From contig CAKSPR010000008.1 in the NCBI GenBank assembly GCA_934486455.1, forward strand, positions 1 through 49,854: a stretch of DNA of 49,854 bases, given 5' to 3'. The notes beneath the pieces are model-generated. The model did not search any database, was not told the origin of the DNA, and was given only the letters and a program-made list of their open reading frames with translations. A program made the position numbers and the translations under genes. How positions within the stretch are numbered: position 1 is the first letter of the stretch; every line of letters begins with the position of its first letter. Source of the stretch: an uncultured Eubacteriales bacterium (lineage in GTDB: Bacteria > Bacillota > Clostridia > Oscillospirales > Acutalibacteraceae). Shown here one piece after another: positions 23,120-32,275 of the stretch.

Positions 23120-23434
23120 ATGGACATAAACGATGTTTCTGCCATACTTAAACTTGACAAGGCTCTTCGTGAGGATGTCAGAAAGGCCGAGCAGCAACGG
23201 GATGAAATAGATTCTCACATAACCGAGCGGGTCAGCGAGCTTCACGACAGCCGATTTTCAAAGCTTAACGACGAGCTTAAAGCCTATGAAGAAAACAAAA
23301 CGGCCGAAACCGACCGCCGCATTTCCGATCAGGCCGATCGGTACAAAAAACAGCTCGATGCCATAGACGCCAAATATAACGCCGAAAAGGACAAGTGGCT
23401 TAAACACATTGTCGGCGCGGTAACGGAGGTGTAG
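23120..23434 (+). CDS. V-type ATP synthase stalk subunit G/H-like protein
   Basis: This 104-residue, almost entirely charged helical protein (long Glu/Lys/Arg/Ala heptads) matches the peripheral-stalk G/H subunit of V/A-type ATPases in size, composition and position. It would pair with subunit E as a coiled-coil stator. Sequence identity in this family is low, so the call rests on position as first gene of the operon and on composition. AGGAG lies eight bases upstream. Confidence 0.7.
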   Translation: MDINDVSAILKLDKALREDVRKAEQQRDEIDSHITERVSELHDSRFSKLNDELKAYEENKTAETDRRISDQADRYKKQLDAIDAKYNAEKDKWLKHIVGAVTEV

Positions 23435-23439
23435 ACTTC

Positions 23440-24456
23440 ATGTCTGCCAACTTAAAATCCGAAATTGCCGCCGCCCAAAAGGCGCGGGCACGATACGGAA
23501 AATTCTTTCAAAAGGAACGGCTTTGCCAAATGGCCGCTCTTTCGAATCTTCAGGAGCTGGCCGCTTCCATAAGGGAAAATCCCTTTTATGCCGACGGATT
23601 CGGAAATGTCAGCGACGCCGCCATAAACCGCGAGTCTCTTGAAAGAATACTCAAGGAACGGCTTTACACCGACCTTGCCGAGCTTTTCGGCTTCGATTTC
23701 GCCTTGGGCTCCAAGCTTTACCGCCTTTCGGTTATAGATTGCGAAAAGGAGCTTGTAATGAGCTTTGCAAGGCTTCTTAACGCGGGAAAATCGGAATTTT
23801 TCCGTCCCTCCCTTCCGGATTTCCTCGAACGGCATCTCGACATCGACCTTTCGGCCATGCGGGCGGCAAAGGATTTCGACGACCTTCTGGGCTGTATAAA
23901 AAAGAGGGATCTGCTCCTCATGGTTTCCCTTTGCCGTCCGGCGGAGGGTCAGCCTACGGATCTTTCCCTTCTCGAATTTCTTCTCGAGGACTATTTCTGC
24001 AAAAAGGTCGGGGAAATTTCCGACGGAGACGAAAAAATCGTTGAAATTTTCGGTATTCGGGCCGATTTTCTGAATCTTCAGATGATACTTCGGCAAAAGA
24101 CATATTTCGACGCCTCCCCGAGCGAAATAAAATCGCGGCTTCTTACCATTAACGGCATTTTCAGGAAAAAGACTCTTGAGGGGCTTTGCGACGGAAAGGC
24201 CGAGGATGTTAAAAGCTTTATAGAACAGTCGAAATATTCGGAATACTTTAAAAACAGCATTTCGGCGGATATTGCCGCCGGGCGGGCAGTGAGAGACATC
24301 TGCCGCAAAACCATGCGGTTTGAGACCTCCCCCTCGTCTGTCCTTTCGGCGTATATGCTGCTTGCGAAAAACCAATACGACTGCCTGACCACCCTTGTGG
24401 AGGGGGTAAGATACTCTCTTGGCAGCGAAAAAATTACGGAACTTCTTCCCGTTTGA
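23440..24456 (+). CDS. ntpC: V-type ATP synthase subunit C
   Basis: This 338-residue soluble, helical protein fits the V/A-type C subunit (homologue of eukaryotic subunit d), which caps the membrane rotor and couples it to the central stalk. Characteristic features are the Tyr/Phe/Arg-rich N-terminal helices and repeated three-helix units such as EFLLEDYFCKKV and YMLLAKNQYDCLTTLVEGVRY. The family diverges fast, so its place in a complete operon carries weight. GGAGGTG precedes the ATG and overlaps the previous stop. In Enterococcus this gene comes after E; here it is second. Confidence 0.8.
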   Translation: MSANLKSEIAAAQKARARYGKFFQKERLCQMAALSNLQELAASIRENPFYADGFGNVSDAAINRESLERILKERLYTDLAELFGFDFALGSKLYRLSVIDCEKELVMSFARLLNAGKSEFFRPSLPDFLERHLDIDLSAMRAAKDFDDLLGCIKKRDLLLMVSLCRPAEGQPTDLSLLEFLLEDYFCKKVGEISDGDEKIVEIFGIRADFLNLQMILRQKTYFDASPSEIKSRLLTINGIFRKKTLEGLCDGKAEDVKSFIEQSKYSEYFKNSISADIAAGRAVRDICRKTMRFETSPSSVLSAYMLLAKNQYDCLTTLVEGVRYSLGSEKITELLPV

Positions 24457-24470
24457 TTTGAGGTGATATA

Positions 24471-26390
24471 ATGTCAGTTGAAAAAATGGAGCTTGCAACG
24501 GTCAGCGGAAGCTTTGAAAAGCTTGACGAGACCCTTGACCTCTGCCGTGACGCAGGGTGCTTTCATCCCGAAAACATGTCGCTTATAAGCGGCGCGTCCC
24601 GACTCAGCGAGGACAACCCCTACAAGGCTCAGCTCGATCGTTTGAACGGTCTCATAAAATCTGCGGGAATTGCCGTCCCCGAGGGCGAATATGACGATCT
24701 TCCTCTTTCGGGAGAACAGGCAAGGGCTCAGGTTGACAAGATCGAAAAGGATATAAGCGGTTTTCAAAAAGAGCTGGCTATGATAGAAAAGGAGCAGGAA
24801 TACTGTAAATCCTGTATACACATTCTCAGACACTTTGAAACCATCGACATTCCCATAAACGACTTTTTTGAAACGGAATTTATATCGGTGAGGTTCGGCC
24901 GCCTTCCCCTTGAAGGGTACAGAATGCTTGCGGCATACGCCGACAATCCCGATGTGATCTTCTACCCCTTCTCCCACGACAGCGACTATTACTGGGGAAT
25001 GTACATCGTGCCCACCGAATATGCCAAAGAGGTCGACAAAATATTCCTGGGACTGCTTTTTGAAAAAATATATATACCCGGTGCCGTCGACTCTCCCTCC
25101 GAGGCCATAGAGCTGCTTAACGAACAGCTTGCAGAGGATGCCGAGCGGGCCGAGCAGACAAGAGCCGATTTCAAGGCATACTTCGAGAACCGCACCGACA
25201 GCATACAAAGCTTTTACTCCAAGCTCTGCATGCTCAATACGAGATTTGAGCTGAGAAAATTCGTTTCCCGCCACGGCGACCATTTTGTTATGATGGGCTG
25301 GGTGCCAAAGCCCGACGCGCAGCGGCTGACAAAGCTTTTCGACGGCAAGGACGACATGTCGGTCTCCTTTACCGAAAACAAAAACATTTCAAGGCTTTCT
25401 CCGCCGATAAAGCTCAGGAACACCGCCCTTCACCGTCCCTTTGAGTTTTACATAAAAATGTTCGGAATGCCCAAATACGGCGAGATCGATCCCACAGCCT
25501 TCGTGGCCGTAACATACACCCTGCTTTTCGGCATAATGTTTGCCGATTTCGGCCAGGGGCTTGTGCTTTCGATTGTCGGCTACTTTATGTACAAGCTTAA
25601 AAAGATGGATCTCGGGAAGCTGCTCATTCCCTGCGGAATAGCGGGTTCCTTCTTCGGACTGGTATTCGGTTCCTGCTTCGGATTTGAGGAAATATTCAAT
25701 CCCCTCTACTATAAGCTGGGGCTTGTGGCCTCCCCCGAGCATAAACCCATCGAAATAATGTCCAACATCATGACCATCCTTTACAGCGCCGTCGGAATAG
25801 GCGTTGTGCTTATGCTTCTTGCCCTGATACTCAACATCTATTCAAAGCTCAAGCAGCGGGAATTCGGAGAAGCGCTCTTCTCGGAAAACGGTCTTTGCGG
25901 TCTGCTCTTCTACGCAGGGGCAATAACCCTTGCGGCAAACGCCGTCCTCTCGCTTAACATCCCCTCCCTTCCGATAGTTTTGGTCGGAATAGTCATCCCC
26001 ATAGCATGTATATGGCTTAAAGACCCCCTTATAAAGCTTTGCGACGGCGAGGAGGACTGGAAGCCCGAAAGCTGGGGCGGCTATATGACCCAGGGATTTT
26101 TCGAGCTGTTTGAAGCCATTCTTTCCTATATCACCAATACCGTTTCCTTCCTTCGTGTGGGCGCATTTGTGCTTGTCCATGCCGGAATGATGAGCGTTTT
26201 CTTCTCCCTTGCAAATATGTTCGGAGAGTATTCGGTGGGATTCTGGATAGTGGTCGTTTTCGGAAATATCTTTGTGCTTGTGCTGGAAGGACTGCTGGTG
26301 GGCGTACAAAGCCTGCGTCTCGAATTTTACGAGATGTTCAACCGTTTCTTTGAGGGCTCGGGACATGAGTTCAAGCCCATTAAATATTAA
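24471..26390 (+). CDS. ntpI: V-type ATP synthase subunit I
   Basis: This 639-residue subunit (the a/I family) has a soluble N-terminal half (1-345) that binds the peripheral stalks and a C-terminal half with about seven to eight membrane helices forming the ion half-channels next to the K ring. TFVAVTYTLLFGIMFADFGQ and ITNTVSFLRVGAFVLVHAGM are family-typical; the latter holds the conserved channel Arg. The tail VGVQSLRLEFYEMFNRFFEG is also diagnostic. GAGGTG precedes the ATG. Its initiation region is nearly repeated at subunit E. Confidence 0.95.
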   Translation: MSVEKMELATVSGSFEKLDETLDLCRDAGCFHPENMSLISGASRLSEDNPYKAQLDRLNGLIKSAGIAVPEGEYDDLPLSGEQARAQVDKIEKDISGFQKELAMIEKEQEYCKSCIHILRHFETIDIPINDFFETEFISVRFGRLPLEGYRMLAAYADNPDVIFYPFSHDSDYYWGMYIVPTEYAKEVDKIFLGLLFEKIYIPGAVDSPSEAIELLNEQLAEDAERAEQTRADFKAYFENRTDSIQSFYSKLCMLNTRFELRKFVSRHGDHFVMMGWVPKPDAQRLTKLFDGKDDMSVSFTENKNISRLSPPIKLRNTALHRPFEFYIKMFGMPKYGEIDPTAFVAVTYTLLFGIMFADFGQGLVLSIVGYFMYKLKKMDLGKLLIPCGIAGSFFGLVFGSCFGFEEIFNPLYYKLGLVASPEHKPIEIMSNIMTILYSAVGIGVVLMLLALILNIYSKLKQREFGEALFSENGLCGLLFYAGAITLAANAVLSLNIPSLPIVLVGIVIPIACIWLKDPLIKLCDGEEDWKPESWGGYMTQGFFELFEAILSYITNTVSFLRVGAFVLVHAGMMSVFFSLANMFGEYSVGFWIVVVFGNIFVLVLEGLLVGVQSLRLEFYEMFNRFFEGSGHEFKPIKY

Positions 26391-26437
26391 TCTGTTGACC
26401 CTAAAACCTTTATTAAAATCTTCGGAGGTATGTTAAA

Positions 26438-26872
26438 ATGTCTGTTTTTTCTGTTGTAATGTTCCTTATTCCCCCTGTGGCAATCTTTTTTGCAATCTAT
26501 AATGCCCTGCGCTGCTATAAAAAGGGCGCAGCTCCCACAAAGGCCATGAAAATTCACTTTGCGACCCTTGTTGCCGTAACCGCCCTTTGCATAACCGGAG
26601 CGGTCACCGCATTTGCCGACACCGGCGACGCCGCCGCTGCCGCTGCTGCCGTTACCTCTAACGGCGACGGTCTTAAATATCTTGCCGCAGGTCTTTGTAC
26701 CGGTATTGCCGCCATCGGCGGCGGTATAGCTCTGGGCGCCGGCATCCCCGCCGCAATAGGCGCCACCACCGAGGACCCCAAGGCCTTCGGTAAATCCCTT
26801 ATCTTCGTTGCTCTGGGCGAAACCCTTGCCCTTTACGGAGTTATCATCTCCTTCATGATAATCAACGCCTGA
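26438..26872 (+). CDS. ntpK: V-type ATP synthase subunit K (membrane rotor)
   Basis: This 144-residue proteolipid forms the ion-carrying ring. The C-terminal hairpin (about 75-144) is c-like: a Gly-rich helix, the loop ATTEDPKAFGK, and a helix with the carrier Glu in ALGETLALYG. The N-terminal half has two hydrophobic segments that do not look like a c hairpin and carry no carboxylate, so only one ion site per chain is expected. Thr follows the Glu, as in many sodium-binding rings. The usual helix-one Gln is not evident, so proton or sodium use is undecided. GGAGGT stands eight bases upstream. Confidence 0.9.
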   Translation: MSVFSVVMFLIPPVAIFFAIYNALRCYKKGAAPTKAMKIHFATLVAVTALCITGAVTAFADTGDAAAAAAAVTSNGDGLKYLAAGLCTGIAAIGGGIALGAGIPAAIGATTEDPKAFGKSLIFVALGETLALYGVIISFMIINA

Positions 26873-26898
26873 AATCGACTCGAAAGGAGGTACCGGCA

Positions 26899-27207
26899 AT
26901 GCGCTTTGCCCTTATCAGCGACAATCACGACACCCTTTTAGGCATGCGCCTTGCGGGTATCGAGGGGGTCATCGTCCACGACAAAGACGGGGTGGTCAAG
27001 GCTCTTGAAGACGCCACCGCCGACAAGGAGATCGGTGCGGTGCTTATAACCGAAAAGCTTGTTTCTCTCGCAGAGGAGCAGATTGACGATTTTAAGCTTC
27101 GCAGCCCAAAGCCCCTTGTTATAGAAATACCCGACCGTCACGGCTCGGGCAGGTCGGGCGATTCCATAACAAAATACATTCGAGAGGCAATCGGAATCAA
27201 GATTTGA
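26899..27207 (+). CDS. ntpG: V-type ATP synthase subunit F
   Basis: This 102-residue alpha/beta protein has the N-terminal strand-loop MRFALISDNHDTLLGMRLAG and a Pro-rich C-terminal segment (KPLVIEIPDRHGS) typical of the V/A F subunit. F sits with D in the rotating central stalk. The Enterococcus name for this subunit is NtpG. AAAGGAGG lies upstream. It is sandwiched between K and E. Confidence 0.9.
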   Translation: MRFALISDNHDTLLGMRLAGIEGVIVHDKDGVVKALEDATADKEIGAVLITEKLVSLAEEQIDDFKLRSPKPLVIEIPDRHGSGRSGDSITKYIREAIGIKI

Positions 27208-27217
27208 GGTGTTTAAA

Positions 27218-27808
27218 ATGTCAGTTGAAAAAACAGACGCCATAATGAAAGCCATGAGCGACAGTGCCAGGGTAAAGGTCGAACAGACGGTCGGCGGCGC
27301 TCAAAAACGCCTTGAAGAAGCCCTCGAAAAGGCGAAAAAAAGGCTTGATGCGGAAATAGCCAACACAAAACGCCGGCGCATTTCCGAAATAAATACGGCG
27401 GCGGGAGTTAAGATCTCGGCTGCCGAAAACCGGGCTCGTGCCGATCTGTTTAAACGCCGCGAGCAGGTGCGCCTTGAGATTTTTGAAAAGGCCAAAGAAC
27501 AAATTAAAAGCTTTACCGAAACCGACGATTATAAGCAGCTGCTTATCCGTTCGGCAAAAAACATAAGACAGCAGATGGAGGGTCAGTGCGCCGAGCTTAT
27601 TTTAAGAGAAGCCGACAAAAAATATGCCGCCGAAATCTGCTCATATCTCGGCAATTCCATAACGCTGCACATCGACAACTCCATTGAACTCGGCGGAATA
27701 ATCGTCAAGTCGGCCGACGGAGAAATGATGATCGACGACTCCCTTGACGAGAGGCTGTCGTCCCAGCAAAAATGGTTTATGGAAAATTCGGGACTTGTTA
27801 TTGAATAG
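27218..27808 (+). CDS. ntpE: V-type ATP synthase subunit E
   Basis: This 196-residue peripheral-stalk subunit has a long charged coiled coil in its N-terminal half (KRLEEALEKAKKRLDAEIAN) and a mixed globular C-terminal domain (GGIIVKSADGEMMIDDSLDE) that clamps onto A3B3. The ATG at 27218 has GAGGTG eight bases upstream; a GTG at 27209 falls inside that site and is unlikely. The initiation region strongly resembles that of subunit I. Confidence 0.9.
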   Translation: MSVEKTDAIMKAMSDSARVKVEQTVGGAQKRLEEALEKAKKRLDAEIANTKRRRISEINTAAGVKISAAENRARADLFKRREQVRLEIFEKAKEQIKSFTETDDYKQLLIRSAKNIRQQMEGQCAELILREADKKYAAEICSYLGNSITLHIDNSIELGGIIVKSADGEMMIDDSLDERLSSQQKWFMENSGLVIE

Positions 27809-27831
27809 TCCTTTACCGGAGGCGAAAATTT

Positions 27832-29595
27832 TTGAACAAAAAGGTTATTTACGGAATAAACGGTCCGGTTGTCACGGTTAAGGAAACCGAAGGCTTTTCC
27901 ATGCAGGAAATGGTCTATGTGGGCAACGAACGGCTGGTCGGAGAGGTCATCGGAATTAAGGACGACACCACCACCATTCAGGTCTACGAAGTGACCACCG
28001 GTCTTAAACCCGGCGAGCCTGTCGTTACCTCGGGAAGCCCTTTGGCTCTCGTGCTCGGCCCCGGAATTTTAAGAAATATATTCGACGGTATCGAACGCCC
28101 TCTCCCCGAAATCGAGGAGAAATTCGGTCCCTTCATACAGCGCGGTAACGCCACCGCTCCCCTCAACACCGAAAAGGAATGGGATGTGACGGTGACCGTA
28201 AAAGAGGGTGATTTCCTCGAGGAGGGTCAGGTGTATGCCACATGCCCCGAGACGCCCGCCATTGTACACAAAATAATGCTTGCTCCCGGTCTTTCGGGAG
28301 AGGTTACCTTTGCCGCCAAAGACGGCAAATACAAATTAAACGACCACATTGTCACCATAAAGGACAGAATCGGCAACGAAAAGAAGCTTACCCTTTGCCA
28401 GTTTTGGCCCATCCGTCAGCCCCGCCCCACAAAGGAGCGGCTTACGGTGGATAAGCCCCTTATAACCGGCCAGCGCGTTATCGACACCCTCTTCCCGGTT
28501 GCAAAGGGAGGCGCCGCCGCAATACCCGGAGGCTTCGGCACCGGCAAGACCATGACCCAGCATCAGCTTGCAAAATGGTGCGACGCCGACATCATAATCT
28601 ATGTCGGCTGCGGCGAGCGCGGAAACGAAATGACTCAGGTGCTTGACGAATTCGGCGGGCTTATCGACCCGCGAACCGGCAAGGAGCTCAGAGACCGCAC
28701 CGTGCTTATCGCCAACACCTCCAACATGCCCGTGGCCGCCCGCGAGGCTTCTATCTACACGGGCATAACCCTGGCCGAATATTACCGCGATATGGGATAC
28801 GATGTGGCCATGATGGCCGACTCAACCTCCCGTTGGGCAGAGGCGCTTCGCGAAATTTCCGGCCGTCTTGAAGAGATGCCTGCCGAGGAAGGCTATCCCG
28901 CCTATCTTCCCTCCCGCCTCTCGGCCTTTTACGAGCGTACCGGCAACTTTATGACCCTTTCGGGAAAGGAAGGCTCCATAACCGTTATCGGCGCCGTTTC
29001 ACCCCAGGGCTCGGACTTTTCCGAGCCGGTTACCCAGAACACCAAGCGCTTCACCCGCTGCTTTTGGGCGCTGGACAAAAGCCTTGCCTATGCAAGACAC
29101 TATCCGGCCATCAACTGGATGGAAAGCTATTCGGAATACGACGGGGATCTTTCCAACTGGTACAATACCAATGTTGATCCTCTCTTTATGAAATACCGCG
29201 GCGAAATACTGGCCATTCTGCGTGAAGAAAGCTCCCTTATGGAAATCGTCAAGCTCATCGGCTCGGATGTTCTTCCCGACTATCAAAAGCTTATCATGGA
29301 GATCGCCAAGGTCATCCGCGTGGGCTTTTTGCAGCAAAACGCCTATCATAAGGATGACACATATGTGCCTCTCGAAAAGCAGTTTCTTATGATGAAAACG
29401 ATACTGAAGCTCAACGAAAAGGCCAAAACCGTCACCGATGCGGGTATTCCTCTCGCAAGGCTTACCGAAACCGGCATTTTCGAAAAGCTTCTTAAAATGA
29501 AGAGCGACATCGGCAACAACGACACCGCCGCGTTCGACCGTCTCAACAAAGAGATCGACGAGACGGTTGCCGCCGTAAACCGTTCCAAACGCTGA
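27832..29595 (+). CDS. ntpA: V-type ATP synthase subunit A (catalytic)
   Basis: This is the catalytic nucleotide-binding subunit (587 residues, normal length). The P-loop is IPGGFGTGKT near residues 231-240, and the V/A-type insertion lies at about 110-190. The catalytic GERGNEM stretch and MADSTSRWAEALREISGRLEE are intact. Three A and three B subunits form the head where ATP is made or split. Start is TTG at 27832, with GGAGG ten bases upstream. It follows subunit E by 23 bases and precedes B. Confidence 0.97.
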   Translation: MNKKVIYGINGPVVTVKETEGFSMQEMVYVGNERLVGEVIGIKDDTTTIQVYEVTTGLKPGEPVVTSGSPLALVLGPGILRNIFDGIERPLPEIEEKFGPFIQRGNATAPLNTEKEWDVTVTVKEGDFLEEGQVYATCPETPAIVHKIMLAPGLSGEVTFAAKDGKYKLNDHIVTIKDRIGNEKKLTLCQFWPIRQPRPTKERLTVDKPLITGQRVIDTLFPVAKGGAAAIPGGFGTGKTMTQHQLAKWCDADIIIYVGCGERGNEMTQVLDEFGGLIDPRTGKELRDRTVLIANTSNMPVAAREASIYTGITLAEYYRDMGYDVAMMADSTSRWAEALREISGRLEEMPAEEGYPAYLPSRLSAFYERTGNFMTLSGKEGSITVIGAVSPQGSDFSEPVTQNTKRFTRCFWALDKSLAYARHYPAINWMESYSEYDGDLSNWYNTNVDPLFMKYRGEILAILREESSLMEIVKLIGSDVLPDYQKLIMEIAKVIRVGFLQQNAYHKDDTYVPLEKQFLMMKTILKLNEKAKTVTDAGIPLARLTETGIFEKLLKMKSDIGNNDTAAFDRLNKEIDETVAAVNRSKR

Positions 29596-29610
29596 AGGGA
29601 GGTCGATTTT

Positions 29611-30993
29611 TTGATTACCGAACACATCGGACTTAAAGAAATAAGCGGTTCTCTTATCGCCCTCGAGGGCGTTGAAGGGGTCGCAAACGAAGAGGTCGTC
29701 AGAATATATACCGCCTCAGGCGAAGAGCGTGTCGGCCGTGTTGTCGAGCTTGCGGGAGACAAGGCGGTGGTGCAGGTTTTTGAAGGCACATCGGGAATTT
29801 CACTTAAAGATACCCGCCTCATCTTTACCGCCCGCCCCATGGAAATGACCCTTGCTCCCGAAATGCTCGGCCGTGTTTTCAGCGGCGCCGGAAAGCCGAG
29901 AGACGGGCTGGGAGAAATATATTCCTCCGCAAGAAGGGATGTCAACGGCTCACCTATCAACCCCGTTTCGCGAGAATATCCGAGAAACTTCATTCAAACC
30001 GGAATTTCCTCAATCGACGCCATGTCCACCCTTATCCGCGGACAAAAGCTTCCCATTTTCTCGGGCGCAGGTATGAAGCATAACGAGCTTGCGGCCCAGA
30101 TCGTCCGCCAGGCCAAGCTTTCTTCAAAATCGGGCAAGGACGAGGAATTTGCCGTTGTTTTCGCCGCCATGGGCGTTAAAAACGATGTTGCGGAATATTT
30201 CCGTCGCTCCTTCGAATCCTCCGGCGTTTTAAAGCGGGTGGTCATGTTCTTAAACCTTTCAAACGACCCCATCATCGAGCGTATTTTAACCCCCAAGCTT
30301 GCCCTGACCGCCGCCGAGTATCTGGCCTTTGACCTTGGAATGCACATTCTCGTGGTCATGACCGATATGACGGCCTACGCCGAGGCTTTGCGCGAATTCA
30401 GCTCGTCAAAGGGCGAGATTCCCAGCCGCCGCGGCTTCCCGGGATACCTCTATTCCGACCTTGCCTCTCTTTACGAGCGAGCCGGAATGATCAAGGGCAA
30501 AAAAGGCTCGGTCACCCAGCTGCCCATTCTCACCATGCCCAACGACGACATCACCCACCCCGTTCCCGACCTTACCGGATACATCACCGAGGGACAGATC
30601 GTGCTCGACCGTACCCTCGACGCCACCGGAGTTTATCCTCCCGTGGGCGTACTTCCCTCCCTCTCCCGTCTTATGAAGGACGGCATCGGCGCCGACATGA
30701 CCAGAGCCGACCACGCCGCCGTTTCCAACCAGCTTTTTGCCGCCTGCGCCAAGGTTCAGGATGCAAGATCCCTCGCCTCGGTCATCGGTGAAGACGAGCT
30801 TTCGGATGTGGATAAGATATACATGGAATTCGGTAAGCGTTTTGAAAAGGAATTCCTCACTCAGGGCGAAAACGAAAACCGTTCGATAGATCAGACCCTC
30901 GATTTGGGCTGGAAGCTGCTTTCCATTCTTCCCCGTTCCGAGCTCGACCGTATCGACGACAAGACCCTCGACGAACACTACGGAAAGCACTGA
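29611..30993 (+). CDS. ntpB: V-type ATP synthase subunit B
   Basis: This is the non-catalytic head subunit (460 residues). It resembles A in fold but lacks a Walker A lysine motif: the corresponding site reads FSGAGMKHNELAAQIVRQ. Family blocks include VVMTDMTAYAEALREFSSSK and IPSRRGFPGYLYSDLASLYE. TTG start at 29611, with GGGAGG nine bases before it. Adjacent subunits A and B both use TTG. Confidence 0.97.
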   Translation: MITEHIGLKEISGSLIALEGVEGVANEEVVRIYTASGEERVGRVVELAGDKAVVQVFEGTSGISLKDTRLIFTARPMEMTLAPEMLGRVFSGAGKPRDGLGEIYSSARRDVNGSPINPVSREYPRNFIQTGISSIDAMSTLIRGQKLPIFSGAGMKHNELAAQIVRQAKLSSKSGKDEEFAVVFAAMGVKNDVAEYFRRSFESSGVLKRVVMFLNLSNDPIIERILTPKLALTAAEYLAFDLGMHILVVMTDMTAYAEALREFSSSKGEIPSRRGFPGYLYSDLASLYERAGMIKGKKGSVTQLPILTMPNDDITHPVPDLTGYITEGQIVLDRTLDATGVYPPVGVLPSLSRLMKDGIGADMTRADHAAVSNQLFAACAKVQDARSLASVIGEDELSDVDKIYMEFGKRFEKEFLTQGENENRSIDQTLDLGWKLLSILPRSELDRIDDKTLDEHYGKH

Positions 30994-31063
30994 TCTCAAG
31001 GGCATTTTATTGCTTTTAAAGCCCTGTGCTTTTACCCATTAATCAGAAAAGGAGGCTCATACA

Positions 31064-31681
31064 ATGGCAACCGCAGTAAGCCCCACAAAAGCCAATCTTA
31101 TGGCGGCAAAAAAATCGCTGACCCTGGCTCAGACCGGATACAGCCTGCTCGACCGCAAAAGGAATATTCTCATACGGGAAACTATGGGCCTTATCGACTC
31201 GGCAAAGGACATTCAGCAGCAGATCGACCAAAGCTTCAGCGAGGCGTATAAGGCGCTGGAAAACGCCAATGTCACCCTGGGTCTTTGCGACGATCTTGCA
31301 ACGGCTATTCCTGTGGAAAACGGCCTTTCCATAAGCTCGAGAAGCGTTATGGGCGTGGAAATTCCCACCGTCACCCTAAAGCCCTCCTCCCCCATGAAGA
31401 ATTATTACGGCTTTTATTCGACAAATTCCCTGCTTGATGAGGCCTATTTTAAATTCGACCGTGTCAAAAAGCTGACCGCCCGATTGCTTGAAATCGAAAA
31501 CAGCGTTTACCGCCTGGCAACCGCCATCAGCAAGACCCAAAAGCGTGCCAACGCCTTAAAAAACATTGTCATCCCCCGATTTCAAAATCAGATAGCCACC
31601 ATTTCCGAATCCCTCGAAGAAAAGGAAATGGAGGAGCATTCCCGCCTTAAAATGATAAAAAAGCAAAAAGGCGAGCAATAA
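31064..31681 (+). CDS. ntpD: V-type ATP synthase subunit D
   Basis: This 205-residue central-stalk protein is formed mainly of two long helices. The N-terminal one starts SPTKANLMAAKKSLTLAQ and the C-terminal one ends in ALKNIVIPRFQNQIATISES. These are the family's signature ends that insert into the A3B3 head and turn within it. AAAGGAGG lies upstream. It is the last gene of the operon, with tandem repeats and a terminator following. Confidence 0.95.
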   Translation: MATAVSPTKANLMAAKKSLTLAQTGYSLLDRKRNILIRETMGLIDSAKDIQQQIDQSFSEAYKALENANVTLGLCDDLATAIPVENGLSISSRSVMGVEIPTVTLKPSSPMKNYYGFYSTNSLLDEAYFKFDRVKKLTARLLEIENSVYRLATAISKTQKRANALKNIVIPRFQNQIATISESLEEKEMEEHSRLKMIKKQKGEQ

Positions 31682-31729
31682 CCCGACGGCCTGACAACGG
31701 CCAAACCCCGTCGGCTTGCTTAAAACATT

Positions 31730-31761
31730 TTAACCGACCGAAAAATTAACCGACCGAAAAA
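31730..31761. repeat. Perfect 16-bp tandem duplication
   Basis: TTAACCGACCGAAAAA occurs twice without a gap (31730-31745 and 31746-31761) just before the operon terminator. A CCGACGG/CCGTCGG hairpin lies at 31683-31714. Confidence 0.85.
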
Positions 31762-31793
31762 GGAGCGTAACCGCCTTTGGTACACTCCTTTTT
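31757..31793 (+). terminator. Terminator of the V-type ATPase operon
   Basis: AAAAAGGAG paired with CTCCTTTTT encloses a partly paired loop (GTAACC/GGTAC) and ends in a T-run. Confidence 0.8.
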
Positions 31794-31938
31794 AATTTGC
31801 CGCTTTTTAAGCAGGCGGTGGTCAGACTTTTTTAAACCAAAATCCCTCCCCGAAAAGCCGAAGCCCTGCGGGGAGAAAAATCTGTCATTATTCGTTTTTG
31901 AAAATAAGGCGTTTTATCGAAACCAACCGCGGCCGCGG

Positions 31939-32088
31939 TCAATCGGCCTCAAAGGGAAGCTCGGTGCGGATGTTAACAACATACTGCAAAATTCCCAAAG
32001 CGTCGTTTGTGTCTGTCCTTCCGTCTCCGTTAACATCGGCGCATTTAACGGCAACGCCTTCATAAGCCTCAATGTTCCATTTGTTCGA
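31939..32088 (-). pseudogene. Remnant dockerin module
   Basis: This minus-strand open stretch of 49 codons has no start codon and is preceded by an in-frame TAG. It encodes a clear type I dockerin calcium-binding repeat: ADVNGDGRTDTNDALGILQY, then VVNIRTELPFEAD and a stop. Only one of the usual two repeats remains, so this is the C-terminal tail of a lost secreted enzyme. A 14-bp palindrome (31926-31939) abuts its stop. The intact dockerin protein at 32409-34298 starts 320 bases away on the other strand. The rest of the 31682-32408 gap holds the terminator and promoter listed separately. Confidence 0.7.
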
Positions 32089-32246
32089 CTATTGTTTTTA
32101 AGCTTAAAAAATCCAACACCCGTTTTTGCGTTTTATTGCGTTTTTGCCTTGAAACCCGCGAAATTGCGGGGAATGGGCGTTTTTTGACGATTTTCGATGT
32201 CTGATATTTTTATATATATTATATTGCAAAAATGTGCGATTGCCAC

Positions 32247-32275
32247 TTGATTTTTGTGTTGTTTTGTGATATATT
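32247..32275 (+). promoter_or_regulatory. Promoter of the dockerin phosphoesterase gene
   Basis: TTGATT (32247-32252) is followed after 17 bases by TATATT (32270-32275). The leader is about 125 bases long. Confidence 0.7.

Noticed and set aside
23452..24498. A 348-codon minus-strand reading frame
   Set aside because: Antisense to V-type ATPase subunit C, basic and low in recognisable motifs; the plus-strand operon fully explains the region.
31777..32187. A 136-codon plus-strand frame
   Set aside because: It spans the operon terminator and is antisense to the dockerin remnant; composition is not protein-like.
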